NCBI GenBank assembly: GCA_002315385.1
Contig: DCHZ01000013.1
Location: 1-59,533, forward strand
Length of the DNA stretch: 59,533 nt
Direction: 5' to 3'
From: Firmicutes bacterium UBA1739
GTDB taxonomy: Bacteria > Bacillota > Clostridia > Peptostreptococcales > Anaerovoracaceae
The notes beneath the pieces were generated by a model. The model worked only from the letters and a program-made list of their open reading frames with translations, was not told the DNA's origin and ran no database searches. The position numbers were made by a program, and so were the translations under genes. Positions 7,803 to 17,040 of this stretch are shown piece by piece (the first letter of the stretch is position 1; each line of letters starts with the position of its first letter).

Positions 7803-9142
7803 AGGACGTGCTGGATTATGCCAACAACCCCGATAAGACAACGGCACAGAACGATCTCGACCGTGATCTGTACGCCACGCTGACCTATGCCGGAAACGAT
7901 GAAAAGACCGATCAGCAGATTTATGTTGATGCTATCAACTGTCCGAAACAAAGAGCATATCAGGCGATGATGGCAGTCAAACGTCGTTTTGGAAAACTCG
8001 GCGGGAACGTAGCGTATCACGGGTATCAAAGCTTTCAGACCGGCGAGGTCACGCCGGAGGAGGCCCTTGCCATTGGCAGAGAGACTGCCTATCGAATGTG
8101 GGGTGACAAATATCAGGTACTCGTCACCGTCCATCTGAATACGGATAACCTGCACTGTCATTTTGTTGTAAACAGCGTTTCCTTCAAGGATGGCAACAAG
8201 TTCGGAAACCATCAGAAGGATCATATCCGGCTGAGGGAAATTTCTGATCAGGTCTGCCGGGAATACGGCATATCCGTACTTGAAAATTCAAGCTTTTGGA
8301 AAGGACAAAGCCGTGGTGCTTACTGGTACAAGAAGAACGGAGGCATGACGCACCGGGATATGCTCAAATACGATATTGAGTACGTTCTTCCGACCTGCGG
8401 CTCGATAAAAGATTTCCGTTATCAGATGGAAGCTCTCGGCTATACCTTCGGACGCACGGATGAGTATTACGCTCATACCACAATAACGGCTCCCGGATGG
8501 AAACGCCCCATCCGTTTGGATTCTCTCGGCTATTCAAGAGAAGTACTGGAGGATCGTATCCGTGCCAATTGGGATCAGGGCGTTGAATTCTATGCAATTC
8601 TCTCACAGCGGATACAGAAATGGCGGACAACGGCGTTGGAGGATGAGATAAATCGCCTGGAATTTGCCGTCGAACACAGCTACGATACCGTGACCATTTT
8701 GGTGGACACCTTGTTTCTTATCCTCATTACCGTTTTGCAGATGGCAGAAGACCTGATGTCACCTGACCTGCGGCACGAGGCAAGAAATATCGAGCAGTAC
8801 GTCAGTGACTACCGCTTTCTGCAGCGGGAGGAAATCCACACGATTCCGCAGTTAGAACAAAGTATATCCACTGCCAAAGAACAAATATCCGCTTTGGAAA
8901 CCGAGCGTTCCAAAGCAGACAACGCCCGCCGCCGAGCGCACACCCCCGAAGATGTACAATTCGCAAAGGATGAGCGCAAGGCGATCACCGAAAAAATACG
9001 CCCACTTCGTGACAAAGTGAAGCGAGCCGAAAAGATTATGGAGAAATCCCCACACCTATATGAGCTTTTGCAATCGGAACTTGATGTAGAGCGTCAAGCC
9101 GGTGCAAGGGCAAGAAACAAAAATAAAGAATGGAGTAGATAA
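7763..9142 (+). CDS. Relaxase/mobilization nuclease (MOBP-like, VirD2-type)
   Basis: A 459-residue relaxase that would nick the element at its origin of transfer and pilot the strand. The N-terminal 200 residues hold the family motifs: the catalytic Tyr region near the start (LYATLTYAGN) and the metal-binding histidine motif LNTDNLHCHFVVNSV around residue 130. A hydrophobic stretch (TILVDTLFLILITVL) sits mid-protein and coiled-coil sequence follows. GGAGGTGACGCA precedes the ATG. The gene looks intact. No coupling protein or type IV secretion genes are in the window, so transfer would need a helper element. Confidence 0.92.
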   Translation: MATTGLWPVKCRLKDVLDYANNPDKTTAQNDLDRDLYATLTYAGNDEKTDQQIYVDAINCPKQRAYQAMMAVKRRFGKLGGNVAYHGYQSFQTGEVTPEEALAIGRETAYRMWGDKYQVLVTVHLNTDNLHCHFVVNSVSFKDGNKFGNHQKDHIRLREISDQVCREYGISVLENSSFWKGQSRGAYWYKKNGGMTHRDMLKYDIEYVLPTCGSIKDFRYQMEALGYTFGRTDEYYAHTTITAPGWKRPIRLDSLGYSREVLEDRIRANWDQGVEFYAILSQRIQKWRTTALEDEINRLEFAVEHSYDTVTILVDTLFLILITVLQMAEDLMSPDLRHEARNIEQYVSDYRFLQREEIHTIPQLEQSISTAKEQISALETERSKADNARRRAHTPEDVQFAKDERKAITEKIRPLRDKVKRAEKIMEKSPHLYELLQSELDVERQAGARARNKNKEWSR

Positions 9143-9146
9143 ATTT

Positions 9147-9995
9147 ATGAATAACAATACTATGAAAACGCCGGTAGCCATTCCGGTATCCAAATTACAC
9201 CCCTTTGAGGGACACCCGTACAAGGTACTCGACAATGAAGAAATGAATACGCTGATTGAAAGCATCCAAACGCAGGGCATTCTTTCGCCACTGATCGTCC
9301 GACCTATTGAAAACACGACAGATGAATATGAGGTCGTAAGCGGACATCGCCGCTTACACGCCGCAGTGAAGGCAGGGCTGGAAACAGTTCCTGCCTTTAT
9401 TTATGCCCTCGACAGGGATGCCGCCGCCATTGCCGTGGTAGACAGCAATCTGCACCGTGAGCATATCCTGCCGTCTGAAAAAGCGTTTGCGTACAAGATG
9501 AAACTGGATGCGATGAATCATCAGGGTGTCACTTGTGGACAAGTTGGCCACAAGTCCCGTGACGATATATCCGAAACGGAAAGTGGTCGTACCGTCCAGC
9601 GCTATATCCGCCTTACTCATCTCATCCCCGAATTACTCGAATGGATGGATGAAGGCAAAATGGCGCTGTCCGTAGGTGTCGAACTGTCCTTCCTCAGCGA
9701 CTAAGCGCAGTACGGCGTTTTAGAGGAATGTGAGCTTTACGACTGCACCCCGTCCTATTCGCAGGCTTTTCGTATGAAAAAACTATATACCGCTGGACAA
9801 CTCTCCCGCTACGAGATTTCCAAAATGCTCTCGCAGGAGAAACCGAATCAGCGGGAGACGTTGAAAATCCCTATGGATAAGCTCCGTGACCGTCTGCCGC
9901 AAAATCTGTCTGTGCAAGAACAGGAGGATTTCATCTTGAAGGCAGTGGATTACTACAAGAGATATTTACAGCGTCAGCGAGAAAATTCGAGATAA
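9147..9995 (+). pseudogene. ParB/Spo0J-type partition gene interrupted by a nonsense codon
   Basis: Residues 1-185 are a ParB N-terminal domain: IPVSKLHPFEGHPYKV, then EVVSGHRRLHAAV and NLHREHILPSEKA, followed by a KorB/HTH-like region. A TAA at 9702-9704 ends this part after SFLSD. The same frame then continues without further stops to 9995 with clear family sequence (CTPSYSQAFRMKKLYTAGQL, EKPNQRETLKIP). One base change from CAA or GAA would explain it. The N-terminal product might still be made. The start at 9147 is weakly supported (GGAG at 9132). Confidence 0.85.
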
Positions 9996-10008
9996 GGGAG
10001 GAATGATG

Positions 10009-10266
10009 ATGAGAAATATACCGCTTTATATTACCGGCGGCGGAAGAATTGCCGACGGTGAAATTAACAGTTATGCCGATAAAGTAAAACCTATTCCGGT
10101 TGACGGACAGCTTGGCTACCCCGTTCAATATATTCCGAAAAAGATGGTGCTTTCAAAAGAAATCGGCAAAACCGTTTACGATGTTACCGCCGATTTTGAC
10201 ACTGACGGCAAACAGTCACTTTTACAGCAGTTTATGCAGCTTATTTTAGAACAGCCGCATATTTGA
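10009..10266 (+). CDS. Small hypothetical protein of the mobile element
   Basis: 85 residues, not recognized. The sequence begins MRNIPLYITGGGRIADGE and has a YPVQYIPKKM segment and a hydrophobic C-terminus (LLQQFMQLILEQP). It has no membrane segment and no cysteines. Three ATG codons lie in a row; GGGAGG at 9996-10001 is 7 bases from the third (10009). It sits between parB and the recombinase and is followed by a strong terminator, so it may end the mobilization operon. Confidence 0.65.
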   Translation: MRNIPLYITGGGRIADGEINSYADKVKPIPVDGQLGYPVQYIPKKMVLSKEIGKTVYDVTADFDTDGKQSLLQQFMQLILEQPHI

Positions 10267-10274
10267 AAAAACGC

Positions 10275-10319
10275 GCCGGGCATTGTAGAATTAAAACACT
10301 CGCAATGCTCGGCTTTTTT
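10275..10319 (+). terminator. Intrinsic terminator
   Basis: GCCGGGCATTG (10275-10285) pairs with CAATGCTCGGC (10303-10313), with one mismatch, followed by six T. It ends the rightward mobilization run before the recombinase gene. Confidence 0.88.
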
Positions 10320-10345
10320 AGGCGTAACGCCGGAAAGGAGACTTT

Positions 10346-12046
10346 ATGAAGAAAGTCGAGAAGAAAAACTTATTAACGGCTCTTTATTGCCGTCTTTCTG
10401 TCGATGATTTTGATGAAAAAGACAAGAAGAAAAATAAAGAAGAACTGGAATCAAACAGTATCACGCACCAAAAACAGATTTTGGAGGACTACTGCAAAAA
10501 GCAAGGCATACGAAATTATCGCTTCTTTACGGATGACGGCATTTCCGGCACGACCTTTGACAGACCGGGCTTTCGGGAAATGGAAGAAATGATTGAAAAC
10601 GGGCTTATCGGTACCGTCATCGTAAAAGATCTGTCCCGTTTCGGTCGTGACCACGTTTTCAGCGGTTATTATACGCAGATGAAATATCCGTCACTCGGCG
10701 TAAACTTTATCGCAATTCAGGACAATGTCGATATTGAAAAAGGTACCGGCGTTGAAATGATGCCGATTCAGAATGTGTTCAATGAGTGGCACGCACAGCA
10801 GACCTCCAAGAAAATCCGTGCTGTGTGGCAGAACAAGCGTGATCGCGGCGAAAGGGTATCTCCGACTGTTCCGTTTGGTTACAAAAAGGCGAAGAAGGAT
10901 CCGCAATGGTATATTGACGAACCGGCGGCGGAAGTTGTACGGTATATCTTCAGGCTTTTCATTGAAGGTCTCGGTCCGAATCAAATTGCGAAAAGGCTGA
11001 GGGAAGAAAAATATGTTACCCCGACAGAGTATTTATATGCCAACGAACGGGGAGCAAGCAACCCTCGCCCGATTGATCCGTATGGATGGGATCAGACAGC
11101 TATTCGGTATATTTTGGACAACCGTCAATACACCGGATGCACCGTAAATGCCAAAAGCAGTATTGTCAGCTATAAGGTTCATAAGAAAATCGAGTTCGAC
11201 GAATCCGAGTGGCAGGTAATCCCGAACACACAGGAAGCAATCATTGATGAGGAAACCTTCAATATTGCTCACGAAATGAGGCAGAGCCGCCGAAGAAATA
11301 CGGCAACGGGGCGTAAGAGTATGTTCAGCGGACTGGTGTTTTGCGGCGACTGCGGTTCTAAACTCTATTTTGCCGCATCTAAAAGCATAAACGAAAAACA
11401 GGAGTTTTTCCGATGCTCTGGTTACAAGGACAAGCCCGGCAGCTGTTCGATTCATTATATCCGGAATGTAGTCCTTTATGAATTGGTGCTTGATACCGTG
11501 AAAAAGGTTGCTAGATATATTTCCGAATACGAGCCGGTGTTTCTTTATCTGTATGCCAAAAATCATAAATTGGCGGCGGCAAAGGAACTGAAAACTGCAA
11601 AATTGAAATTGGAACAGGCAAAAAAGCGCATCGGAGAATTGGATAAGCTTATCAAATCTACCTTTGAACAGTTTATTCTCGGAAATCTAGAGGAAGAACG
11701 CTACAAGGCATTGGTTGCAGATTATGAGGAAGAACAACGAACAGTAAAAGAATTTGTTTCCGAGTCCGAAGCAGCAGTTCAGACGGCAAAAGAGGAATCT
11801 GTTGACTTAAAAGTTTTCCTTGATGCAATTCGGGAATGCACCGATATTAATGAACTGACGCCAACGCTTGTAAATACGCTGATAAAGAAAATCGAGGTAT
11901 TCAACAGCGTGAAAGGTACAGACGGAAAAAAGCATGTTCCGATTGCAGTTCACTTCCGTGCGGTTGGGATTATAACAATTCCCGATGAAAAGGAACTGAT
12001 TGAAGCAATGAATGAAATGAGCAAAAGTCCTGTAAATGTGGCTTAA
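10346..12046 (+). CDS. Large serine recombinase (TnpX/TndX-like)
   Basis: A 566-residue site-specific recombinase. The resolvase domain has the catalytic serine in ALYCRLSVDD (residue about 18) and the motifs DGISGTTFDRPGF and VKDLSRFGRD. The recombinase domain and zinc ribbon follow (VFCGDCGSKL, then FFRCSGY...SCSIHYI). Next come a coiled coil and a DUF4368-like end. AAAGGAGA lies 7 bases before the ATG. Enzymes of this group excise and insert clostridial elements at GA-containing sites. The gene is at the right edge of the element, the usual place. Intact. Confidence 0.93.
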   Translation: MKKVEKKNLLTALYCRLSVDDFDEKDKKKNKEELESNSITHQKQILEDYCKKQGIRNYRFFTDDGISGTTFDRPGFREMEEMIENGLIGTVIVKDLSRFGRDHVFSGYYTQMKYPSLGVNFIAIQDNVDIEKGTGVEMMPIQNVFNEWHAQQTSKKIRAVWQNKRDRGERVSPTVPFGYKKAKKDPQWYIDEPAAEVVRYIFRLFIEGLGPNQIAKRLREEKYVTPTEYLYANERGASNPRPIDPYGWDQTAIRYILDNRQYTGCTVNAKSSIVSYKVHKKIEFDESEWQVIPNTQEAIIDEETFNIAHEMRQSRRRNTATGRKSMFSGLVFCGDCGSKLYFAASKSINEKQEFFRCSGYKDKPGSCSIHYIRNVVLYELVLDTVKKVARYISEYEPVFLYLYAKNHKLAAAKELKTAKLKLEQAKKRIGELDKLIKSTFEQFILGNLEEERYKALVADYEEEQRTVKEFVSESEAAVQTAKEESVDLKVFLDAIRECTDINELTPTLVNTLIKKIEVFNSVKGTDGKKHVPIAVHFRAVGIITIPDEKELIEAMNEMSKSPVNVA

Positions 12047-12050
12047 AACA

Positions 12051-12086
12051 AGAAAAAACGGTGTAACCCTTTCGGATTACACCGTT
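12051..12086 (-). terminator. Intrinsic terminator (leftward)
   Basis: AACGGTGTAA (12057-12066) pairs with TTACACCGTT (12077-12086). On the minus strand a run of six T follows (12058-12053). It would end the flippase/glycosyltransferase operon or mark the element edge. On the plus strand no T-run follows, so it is weaker for the recombinase. Confidence 0.75.
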
Positions 12087-12201
12087 CCCCTCCTGCGACT
12101 GTCCTTTAGAACACACCGCAGAGTCTTCCTTCTTTTAAATATTTTTTCACATCATTATTGCAGCTTTCGAAGCGAATACTTTCGCCGATGTAAAGTCAAT
12201 A

Positions 12202-14325
12202 TCAGGCCTGAAATCCTGCATATTTAATTGCCATTGCCATATTTCTGCTGCTGTATTCCTCTTTAAGCTGTCTCATATTTTCACGCATCTCTTCAATTGC
12301 ACTGTCCGAAAACTGCATAACCAAATTGTCCGGGTCAGAGGTATCTATAAGCATTCCTATATTATTCCGAAGTACAAAATCGGTATTCCCTTCTTCCTGG
12401 GAAAGAAACGGTTTAAAAAGCAGAAGCGGTGTTTCTGAATGAATTGCTTCAAAAACGGTTATTCCGCCTGCCTTTGTGATTAATATATCAGCCGCTCTCA
12501 TATAATCATCCACATTATCAATAAAGCCCATTACCGTTACATCCGGATATTTATTGCGAATATCATTATATAATTTCTTATTATCTCCCGTAATAACAGT
12601 AATGTGGATATCTTCCAAACCCGCAAGCAGAGATAATAATCTGTCGGAATCAATTATTAGTCCCAGACCTCCGCCCATAATCAATACTTCTTTCTGTCCG
12701 GTGCTTCTTTTTTCTCTCGGAATATCGAATTTCTGTCTTACAGGAATTCCGCCAATGAATATACATTCTTCCGAAACTCCATATGCCATCAGCTCTTCTG
12801 CTGTACTTCTGTCACCAACAAGGTATGCATCCGTACATTCCGACACCCATTCTCTATGGGCTTTAATATCCGTTATGCACGTAACAAAAGGAATCTCACA
12901 GCCGTTTTTCTGCTTGTAACACCCGATATATCTTGCCCCCACCGGCCAGGTAGAAATGATAACTTCCGGATCATGCAGCTTTACAAGATAATCAATTTTT
13001 CCCGAAAGCCATCCGCCCATAACTTCAACCGTTGAATTCTCGTCTATCTTGTTAATGAGATTGTAAACACGGTTAAAACGCCTGGTGACATAATTAATCG
13101 TTGAATATATGTAACTGTTAATATGAGGAAACAAATATTCAATAAAATCAACTATTTCGATATTCATATCCCTATTCATTTCCAGCAATTCTTCTTTTAT
13201 CGCATTTGCTGCCGATACATGTCCCATACCGAATTTTCCGGTAATTATCAGGGCCGTTTTCTTGTTGTCTACCTCTTTCATTTCTATGCTTTTCTTTTTC
13301 CTTTTTATATTATCGTATATCGCAATACCTGCAAACATCAGTCCCGAAATAACTATTCCCAGATAAAAACCCAGTCCCCTTGAAATAAGCATTCCGGGAG
13401 CAATCAGCTCTTTGCCGAATATTGGTAAAAATAACAGTACGAATCCCACTTCTCCCGCTCCGGTTCCACCCGGGAGCGGAACAATAGAAACAGCCGCCGT
13501 CAGAAGAGATTGTATGCACACAATCTGTATCCAGCTGCCGCCGGTTCCTCCAAGTGAAAGGTATGTAAAATACGGAATACTGAAAACTGCCGTATTCTGA
13601 ATAACTGTAGTAATGATATTCTTTATCAATAATCGCGGATTTGTGCGTATGTATTCCGAGCCCTTCTTATACTCCCGCATTCTCAGAGAAATACGGTCTG
13701 TTCTGCTCTGTGCTTTTTCCTTCTTTCCCAGGTGCATTACAATCCATACTAAAAAGCTCTCTATCATCACAGCTGCCCTGTCCGAAAACAAAAGCGCCAA
13801 CAGCAGCATGCAAAAGAATGTATTTCCCGCCGCTCCCAGAGAGATTGCGACAGTGACGCTTTTACTCAGAGAAAAAAGATAGTTCCGCTGCAGAATGAAG
13901 CTGACTATAACCATCACAATACTCACAATCTGAAATGATGCCAGTTCTGTGATTAATGCCAGACTGCCAAAAGAGACCGGTATCTTATCTTTATTCATGC
14001 TATACAACTGCATCGGCTGACCTCCGCTGGCCGAAGGTGTTATTCCGCTGAAGAAATATCCCGCGGCGCCGTATTTTAAGCAGTTTGCCGGGCTTTTATG
14101 AACTCCCATTGCCGCCAGAGTTCTGCCTATGTTGACTGATTCACAGATAATGAAGATCAATATGCAGCCTGCACCCATAATCAGATAATGCTTTTTTGCC
14201 TTATGTAAAGCTTCCGCAAAATCTCCGATATTATATGCTTTAGAAATGCATATCAGGATTACGGCAACGACTAACAGAAACAGACAGGCGCTGAAAACTA
14301 TTTTTCGTTTTTCCTTTAAAGCCAT
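12202..14325 (-). CDS. Fusion of LPG-synthase/flippase membrane domain and MGDG-synthase-like glycosyltransferase
   Basis: 707 residues. The first 345 form a multi-pass domain of the lysylphosphatidylglycerol-synthase TM/flippase type (GITPSASGGQPMQLY, then VPLPGGTGAGEVGFV). Residues about 355-700 form a glycosyltransferase of the MGDG-synthase/UgtP type, beginning ALIITGKFGMGHVSAANAIK with the GxGH motif, and having nucleotide-sugar-binding sequence near the end (ITKAGGITVFEAI). The likely product is a diacylglycerol glycolipid made and possibly moved by one polypeptide; substrate is unproven. It overlaps the upstream deacetylase gene by 10 bases. Both halves look complete. Confidence 0.85.
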   Translation of the reverse strand: MALKEKRKIVFSACLFLLVVAVILICISKAYNIGDFAEALHKAKKHYLIMGAGCILIFIICESVNIGRTLAAMGVHKSPANCLKYGAAGYFFSGITPSASGGQPMQLYSMNKDKIPVSFGSLALITELASFQIVSIVMVIVSFILQRNYLFSLSKSVTVAISLGAAGNTFFCMLLLALLFSDRAAVMIESFLVWIVMHLGKKEKAQSRTDRISLRMREYKKGSEYIRTNPRLLIKNIITTVIQNTAVFSIPYFTYLSLGGTGGSWIQIVCIQSLLTAAVSIVPLPGGTGAGEVGFVLLFLPIFGKELIAPGMLISRGLGFYLGIVISGLMFAGIAIYDNIKRKKKSIEMKEVDNKKTALIITGKFGMGHVSAANAIKEELLEMNRDMNIEIVDFIEYLFPHINSYIYSTINYVTRRFNRVYNLINKIDENSTVEVMGGWLSGKIDYLVKLHDPEVIISTWPVGARYIGCYKQKNGCEIPFVTCITDIKAHREWVSECTDAYLVGDRSTAEELMAYGVSEECIFIGGIPVRQKFDIPREKRSTGQKEVLIMGGGLGLIIDSDRLLSLLAGLEDIHITVITGDNKKLYNDIRNKYPDVTVMGFIDNVDDYMRAADILITKAGGITVFEAIHSETPLLLFKPFLSQEEGNTDFVLRNNIGMLIDTSDPDNLVMQFSDSAIEEMRENMRQLKEEYSSRNMAMAIKYAGFQA

Positions 14326-14993
14326 ATCCTGTTTTCCTCAATCGTTTTAAATGAATAACCTTGTTTCTTCCATTCCGGAATAACCTGCTTAAGCGCTTCT
14401 ATGGTTCTTGCCGGTGCCGAGTTTTTTCCTCTTCCGTCGTGAAGACAGATTATGCTTCCCGGGCGGGTTCGTCTGCGCAGTCTCCTCGCAATCTCTTTGG
14501 AAGAAATGTTTCCCCGCCAGTCCTGTGCCATGACGGTCCACAGCACAGGTCTGATATTTTGCTCACGAATCAGTTTTAACATCATTAAGTTGAAGGTTCC
14601 CCAGGCAGGCCTCATAATTTCCGGAGAACACCCCAGTTCCCCCATCACTTTAAGCGAAATTCCGAAAGCTTCTTTTGTTTTTCCCGGAGACTCAAATGAA
14701 GGATTTTTGTGTTTGTGTGAATGTAATGCGATGTAATGTCCTTCCGCCTTCATTCGTTCAATTATTTGCGGATTCTCTCTTGCAAAATCACTTACAACAA
14801 AAAATGTCGCTTTTATTTCATTTTTCATCAGTAAATCCAGAAGCTCCGGTGTAAAATTCTTATCCGGGCCATCATCAAATGTCAGAAACAGAGTTTTATC
14901 TCCGTTCTGTCTGTTCAGTGAAGATAAGCAGTTAAGAATAATACTCTTCGTTCTGAGAACTGCCGTAGGCAGCATAGAATAAATAACGCACAT
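14316..14993 (-). CDS. Polysaccharide deacetylase (NodB family)
   Basis: NodB-type metal-dependent deacetylase, about 225 residues. Motif 1 is TFDDGPD, motif 2 HSHKHKNP, motif 3 RPAWGTF and motif 5 ICLHDGRG. Substrates in the family include peptidoglycan and N-acetylglucosamine polymers. The frame is open to an ATG at 15047, but a TATAAT at 15030-15025 on this strand would lie inside that longer gene, so the ATG at 14993 is preferred; neither has a good ribosome site. No clear signal peptide is seen. It is coupled to the downstream fusion by a 10-base overlap, suggesting a shared envelope pathway. Confidence 0.85.
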   Translation of the reverse strand: MCVIYSMLPTAVLRTKSIILNCLSSLNRQNGDKTLFLTFDDGPDKNFTPELLDLLMKNEIKATFFVVSDFARENPQIIERMKAEGHYIALHSHKHKNPSFESPGKTKEAFGISLKVMGELGCSPEIMRPAWGTFNLMMLKLIREQNIRPVLWTVMAQDWRGNISSKEIARRLRRRTRPGSIICLHDGRGKNSAPARTIEALKQVIPEWKKQGYSFKTIEENRIWL

Positions 14994-15047
14994 AGTTTCA
15001 CTTTTATAATCTGTCTGTTTCGGGATTATATATAGATAACATTGCAA

Positions 15048-15405
15048 ATATATAAAACATTATTAGAATAATAAAAAAGTCTGAAGATTATCCCGCTTTA
15101 CCCCCGACTCCTTCTGATGACAGCCGCTATCTCCATTTCCGAGAAGCAGCCTCCCGCAATACACCTGACATATGTGATGTCACACGGTGCATATACAGAG
15201 TCTCTAATAACTGTATTTTAAAACAAATCTGTTTTCCCCCGTACAATTATAATTCCTCTGCCCGTAAATTTCAATAGAAAACGCACAGTTTTTGTCAGAT
15301 AAAGCAGAAATCAGCGATAAAAAACAGGAAATATTTTCACGGTGCGAAATATTCCCTGTAATTGTTAAGTTTTCCGGCACTGTAAAATGCCAGAAAATGC
15401 CATAT
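15048..15405. other. Intergenic region without recognizable gene
   Basis: About 360 bases between the Fic-like gene and the deacetylase. I see no open frame with a ribosome site and no riboswitch. The left edge carries the AT-rich upstream sequence of the deacetylase gene. No clear terminator for the Fic-like gene is seen. Confidence 0.5.
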
Positions 15406-16155
15406 TTACTTTTTCAGCAGTTCATTAAGAACCGCAAGGTACTGCCTTTTTTCCCCCTCTTCCACCATATTCAGAAAGGGCTTCATATCTTTCTTTTTCA
15501 GATATGCCATAACACATTCCCTGTATTCCTCTGCTTTTACATCGAAGGAAAAAGGAAGATATCCCTCGGAAATGAGTTCGTAATTCAGAATCGACCTCGC
15601 AGTGGCTTCATTGTATTTCGCAAAAGGATATATTCTCAGCAGCTCGCAGTGAATGGCACATGCTCTGAAAACAGGCTTCATAAGCATATAATTCCGCCTG
15701 AATTCTTTCATGCATTCCGTCATTTCTTCTTCGATATATTGAGTATGGCACGGAATCGTTTTGCCGAACTCCGGCAGCATTGGAGATATCTTTCTAACCG
15801 AGCCTGCCTGTTCCGGCAGTGTGAGATTTGCGCACAGCATACTGTTTGTTTTTTTCAGCAGCTGAAAATCAGTCATGCTGTATTTCCCGCGAATGCTGTA
15901 CAGATATCTGCATACCTCCAGCTGATTCTTGGCCATCGTATTGGCGCTGATACTCAATGAGTCGGGAAATTCGTCCTCAAAAATAAGTCTGACATCCTTC
16001 TCTCTGATTGTTTCTCCTTCATGAGTGTACTCCGCATCCAGATTAAAAGAACCCTCAATCCACTTGATCGAATATTCAGTTCGCAGTCTTTCTCTGAGTT
16101 TCATATCTGAAAAGCTGAGTTTTTCAAGCTCCATAACCAGTTCCGTTAACGTCAT
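15406..16155 (-). CDS. Degenerate Fic-fold protein
   Basis: 249 residues. The layout follows Fic proteins: an inhibitory-helix-like SIKWIEGSFNL near residue 30, a flap region (AGSVRKISPMLPEFG) and the core helix around 170-195. The core reads RIYPFAKYNEATARSILNYE where active Fic enzymes have HPFxDGNGRxxR: the catalytic His is Tyr, and the GNGR phosphate loop is YNEA. AMP-transfer activity is therefore unlikely. GAGGGAG precedes the ATG well. It is the last gene of a leftward run with the MoaA-like and 104-residue proteins. The frame is undamaged, so the protein may be kept for a binding role. Confidence 0.7.
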   Translation of the reverse strand: MTLTELVMELEKLSFSDMKLRERLRTEYSIKWIEGSFNLDAEYTHEGETIREKDVRLIFEDEFPDSLSISANTMAKNQLEVCRYLYSIRGKYSMTDFQLLKKTNSMLCANLTLPEQAGSVRKISPMLPEFGKTIPCHTQYIEEEMTECMKEFRRNYMLMKPVFRACAIHCELLRIYPFAKYNEATARSILNYELISEGYLPFSFDVKAEEYRECVMAYLKKKDMKPFLNMVEEGEKRQYLAVLNELLKK

Positions 16156-16191
16156 AATCTCCCTCCTCTCTGAAATATCATTTCCCGGCCG

Positions 16192-17040
16192 CTACAGTTT
16201 CCGCAGCGCCGTTTTCACAGCTTCGGTGTTTGTCTTTTGGAGCACCTCCGATAAATCCGCAGGCTCATTGTCCAAAAGTGATGCTTTCAGTTTTCCTTCG
16301 GCAGTAATTTCGGCCCCGTATTCCTTTGAACGTTCAAGATTTACAAATCCGAGCTTTCCCTGAGCTTCAAACCACTTGCAGTACTCAATAAGCGGATCCG
16401 CGGACGGAACCTTTACCGCTCCTTTGAATTTATTGCGTACATCCTCCACCGGCATAAACTTGAGATCATTGTCGGAATCCTTCAGTCTTATCCCTTCTTT
16501 ATTAGGTCTTTCATAGAAAATCACATCTATAGGCTCATTCAGAGCAAACTGCCCGAAGGTAAGAATCTCATCATTATTAAGTCCGTCTATAACAGATACC
16601 GCTGTTCTGACCTTCATCCCCGCCGAAACCGCAGCTTCCATTCCGTCCATAACTTCGTCAATGGGGCCTCCGCCGGTCATGAATATATACTTCTCCTCAA
16701 AAAATGTGTCCAGATAAATCTCAATCTCATCCAGCCCTGCTTTTTTTAAATCAGCGGCTTTATCTTTAAGAAAAACCGCATTTGTCGAAAGAGCCACCGT
16801 TTCAATTTCCGGAACACCTTTTATTTCTTCAACCAGTCCGATAATATTATCATACTCCAGAGGGTCTCCTCCGGTAAGACGAATCTTCTTTATATTGCTT
16901 TCGGCAGCGGCTTTAACCGCTGTAAGAATCTCTTCTTTGCTCAACTGCGCATCATGATTGTCTGCCAGATCGTAGCAGTACAGCCTGGGAAATTTTTCCT
17001 TTGCCGTTATTTGTATTCTCAGTTCATGTATGTCTTTCAT
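16192..17040 (-). CDS. MoaA-like radical-SAM-fold protein lacking cluster cysteines
   Basis: 282 residues that align by eye to MoaA along most of the length: LRIQIT at the start, KIRLTGGDPLEYDNI for the SAM-binding GGEP motif, ALSTNAVFL, and GLNNDEILTFGQFA. The CxxxCxxC motif is replaced by AKEKFPRLYC, keeping only the last Cys. The second cluster site is also lost (LERSKEYGAEIT, and KLKASL where MoaA has KLxPCL). Cofactor chemistry as in MoaA is therefore unlikely. The frame is intact. Its start overlaps the upstream stop as TAATG, so translation is coupled to the 104-residue protein. Confidence 0.75.
   Translation of the reverse strand: MKDIHELRIQITAKEKFPRLYCYDLADNHDAQLSKEEILTAVKAAAESNIKKIRLTGGDPLEYDNIIGLVEEIKGVPEIETVALSTNAVFLKDKAADLKKAGLDEIEIYLDTFFEEKYIFMTGGGPIDEVMDGMEAAVSAGMKVRTAVSVIDGLNNDEILTFGQFALNEPIDVIFYERPNKEGIRLKDSDNDLKFMPVEDVRNKFKGAVKVPSADPLIEYCKWFEAQGKLGFVNLERSKEYGAEITAEGKLKASLLDNEPADLSEVLQKTNTEAVKTALRKL

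Noticed and set aside
9702..9704. TAA read as an amino acid (recoding or alternative code)
   Set aside because: All other genes here use TAA as a stop; a nonsense mutation is the simple explanation.
12047..12201. Exact right end (att site) of the mobile element
   Set aside because: The other end is not in the window, so no repeat can be matched and any boundary would be invented.
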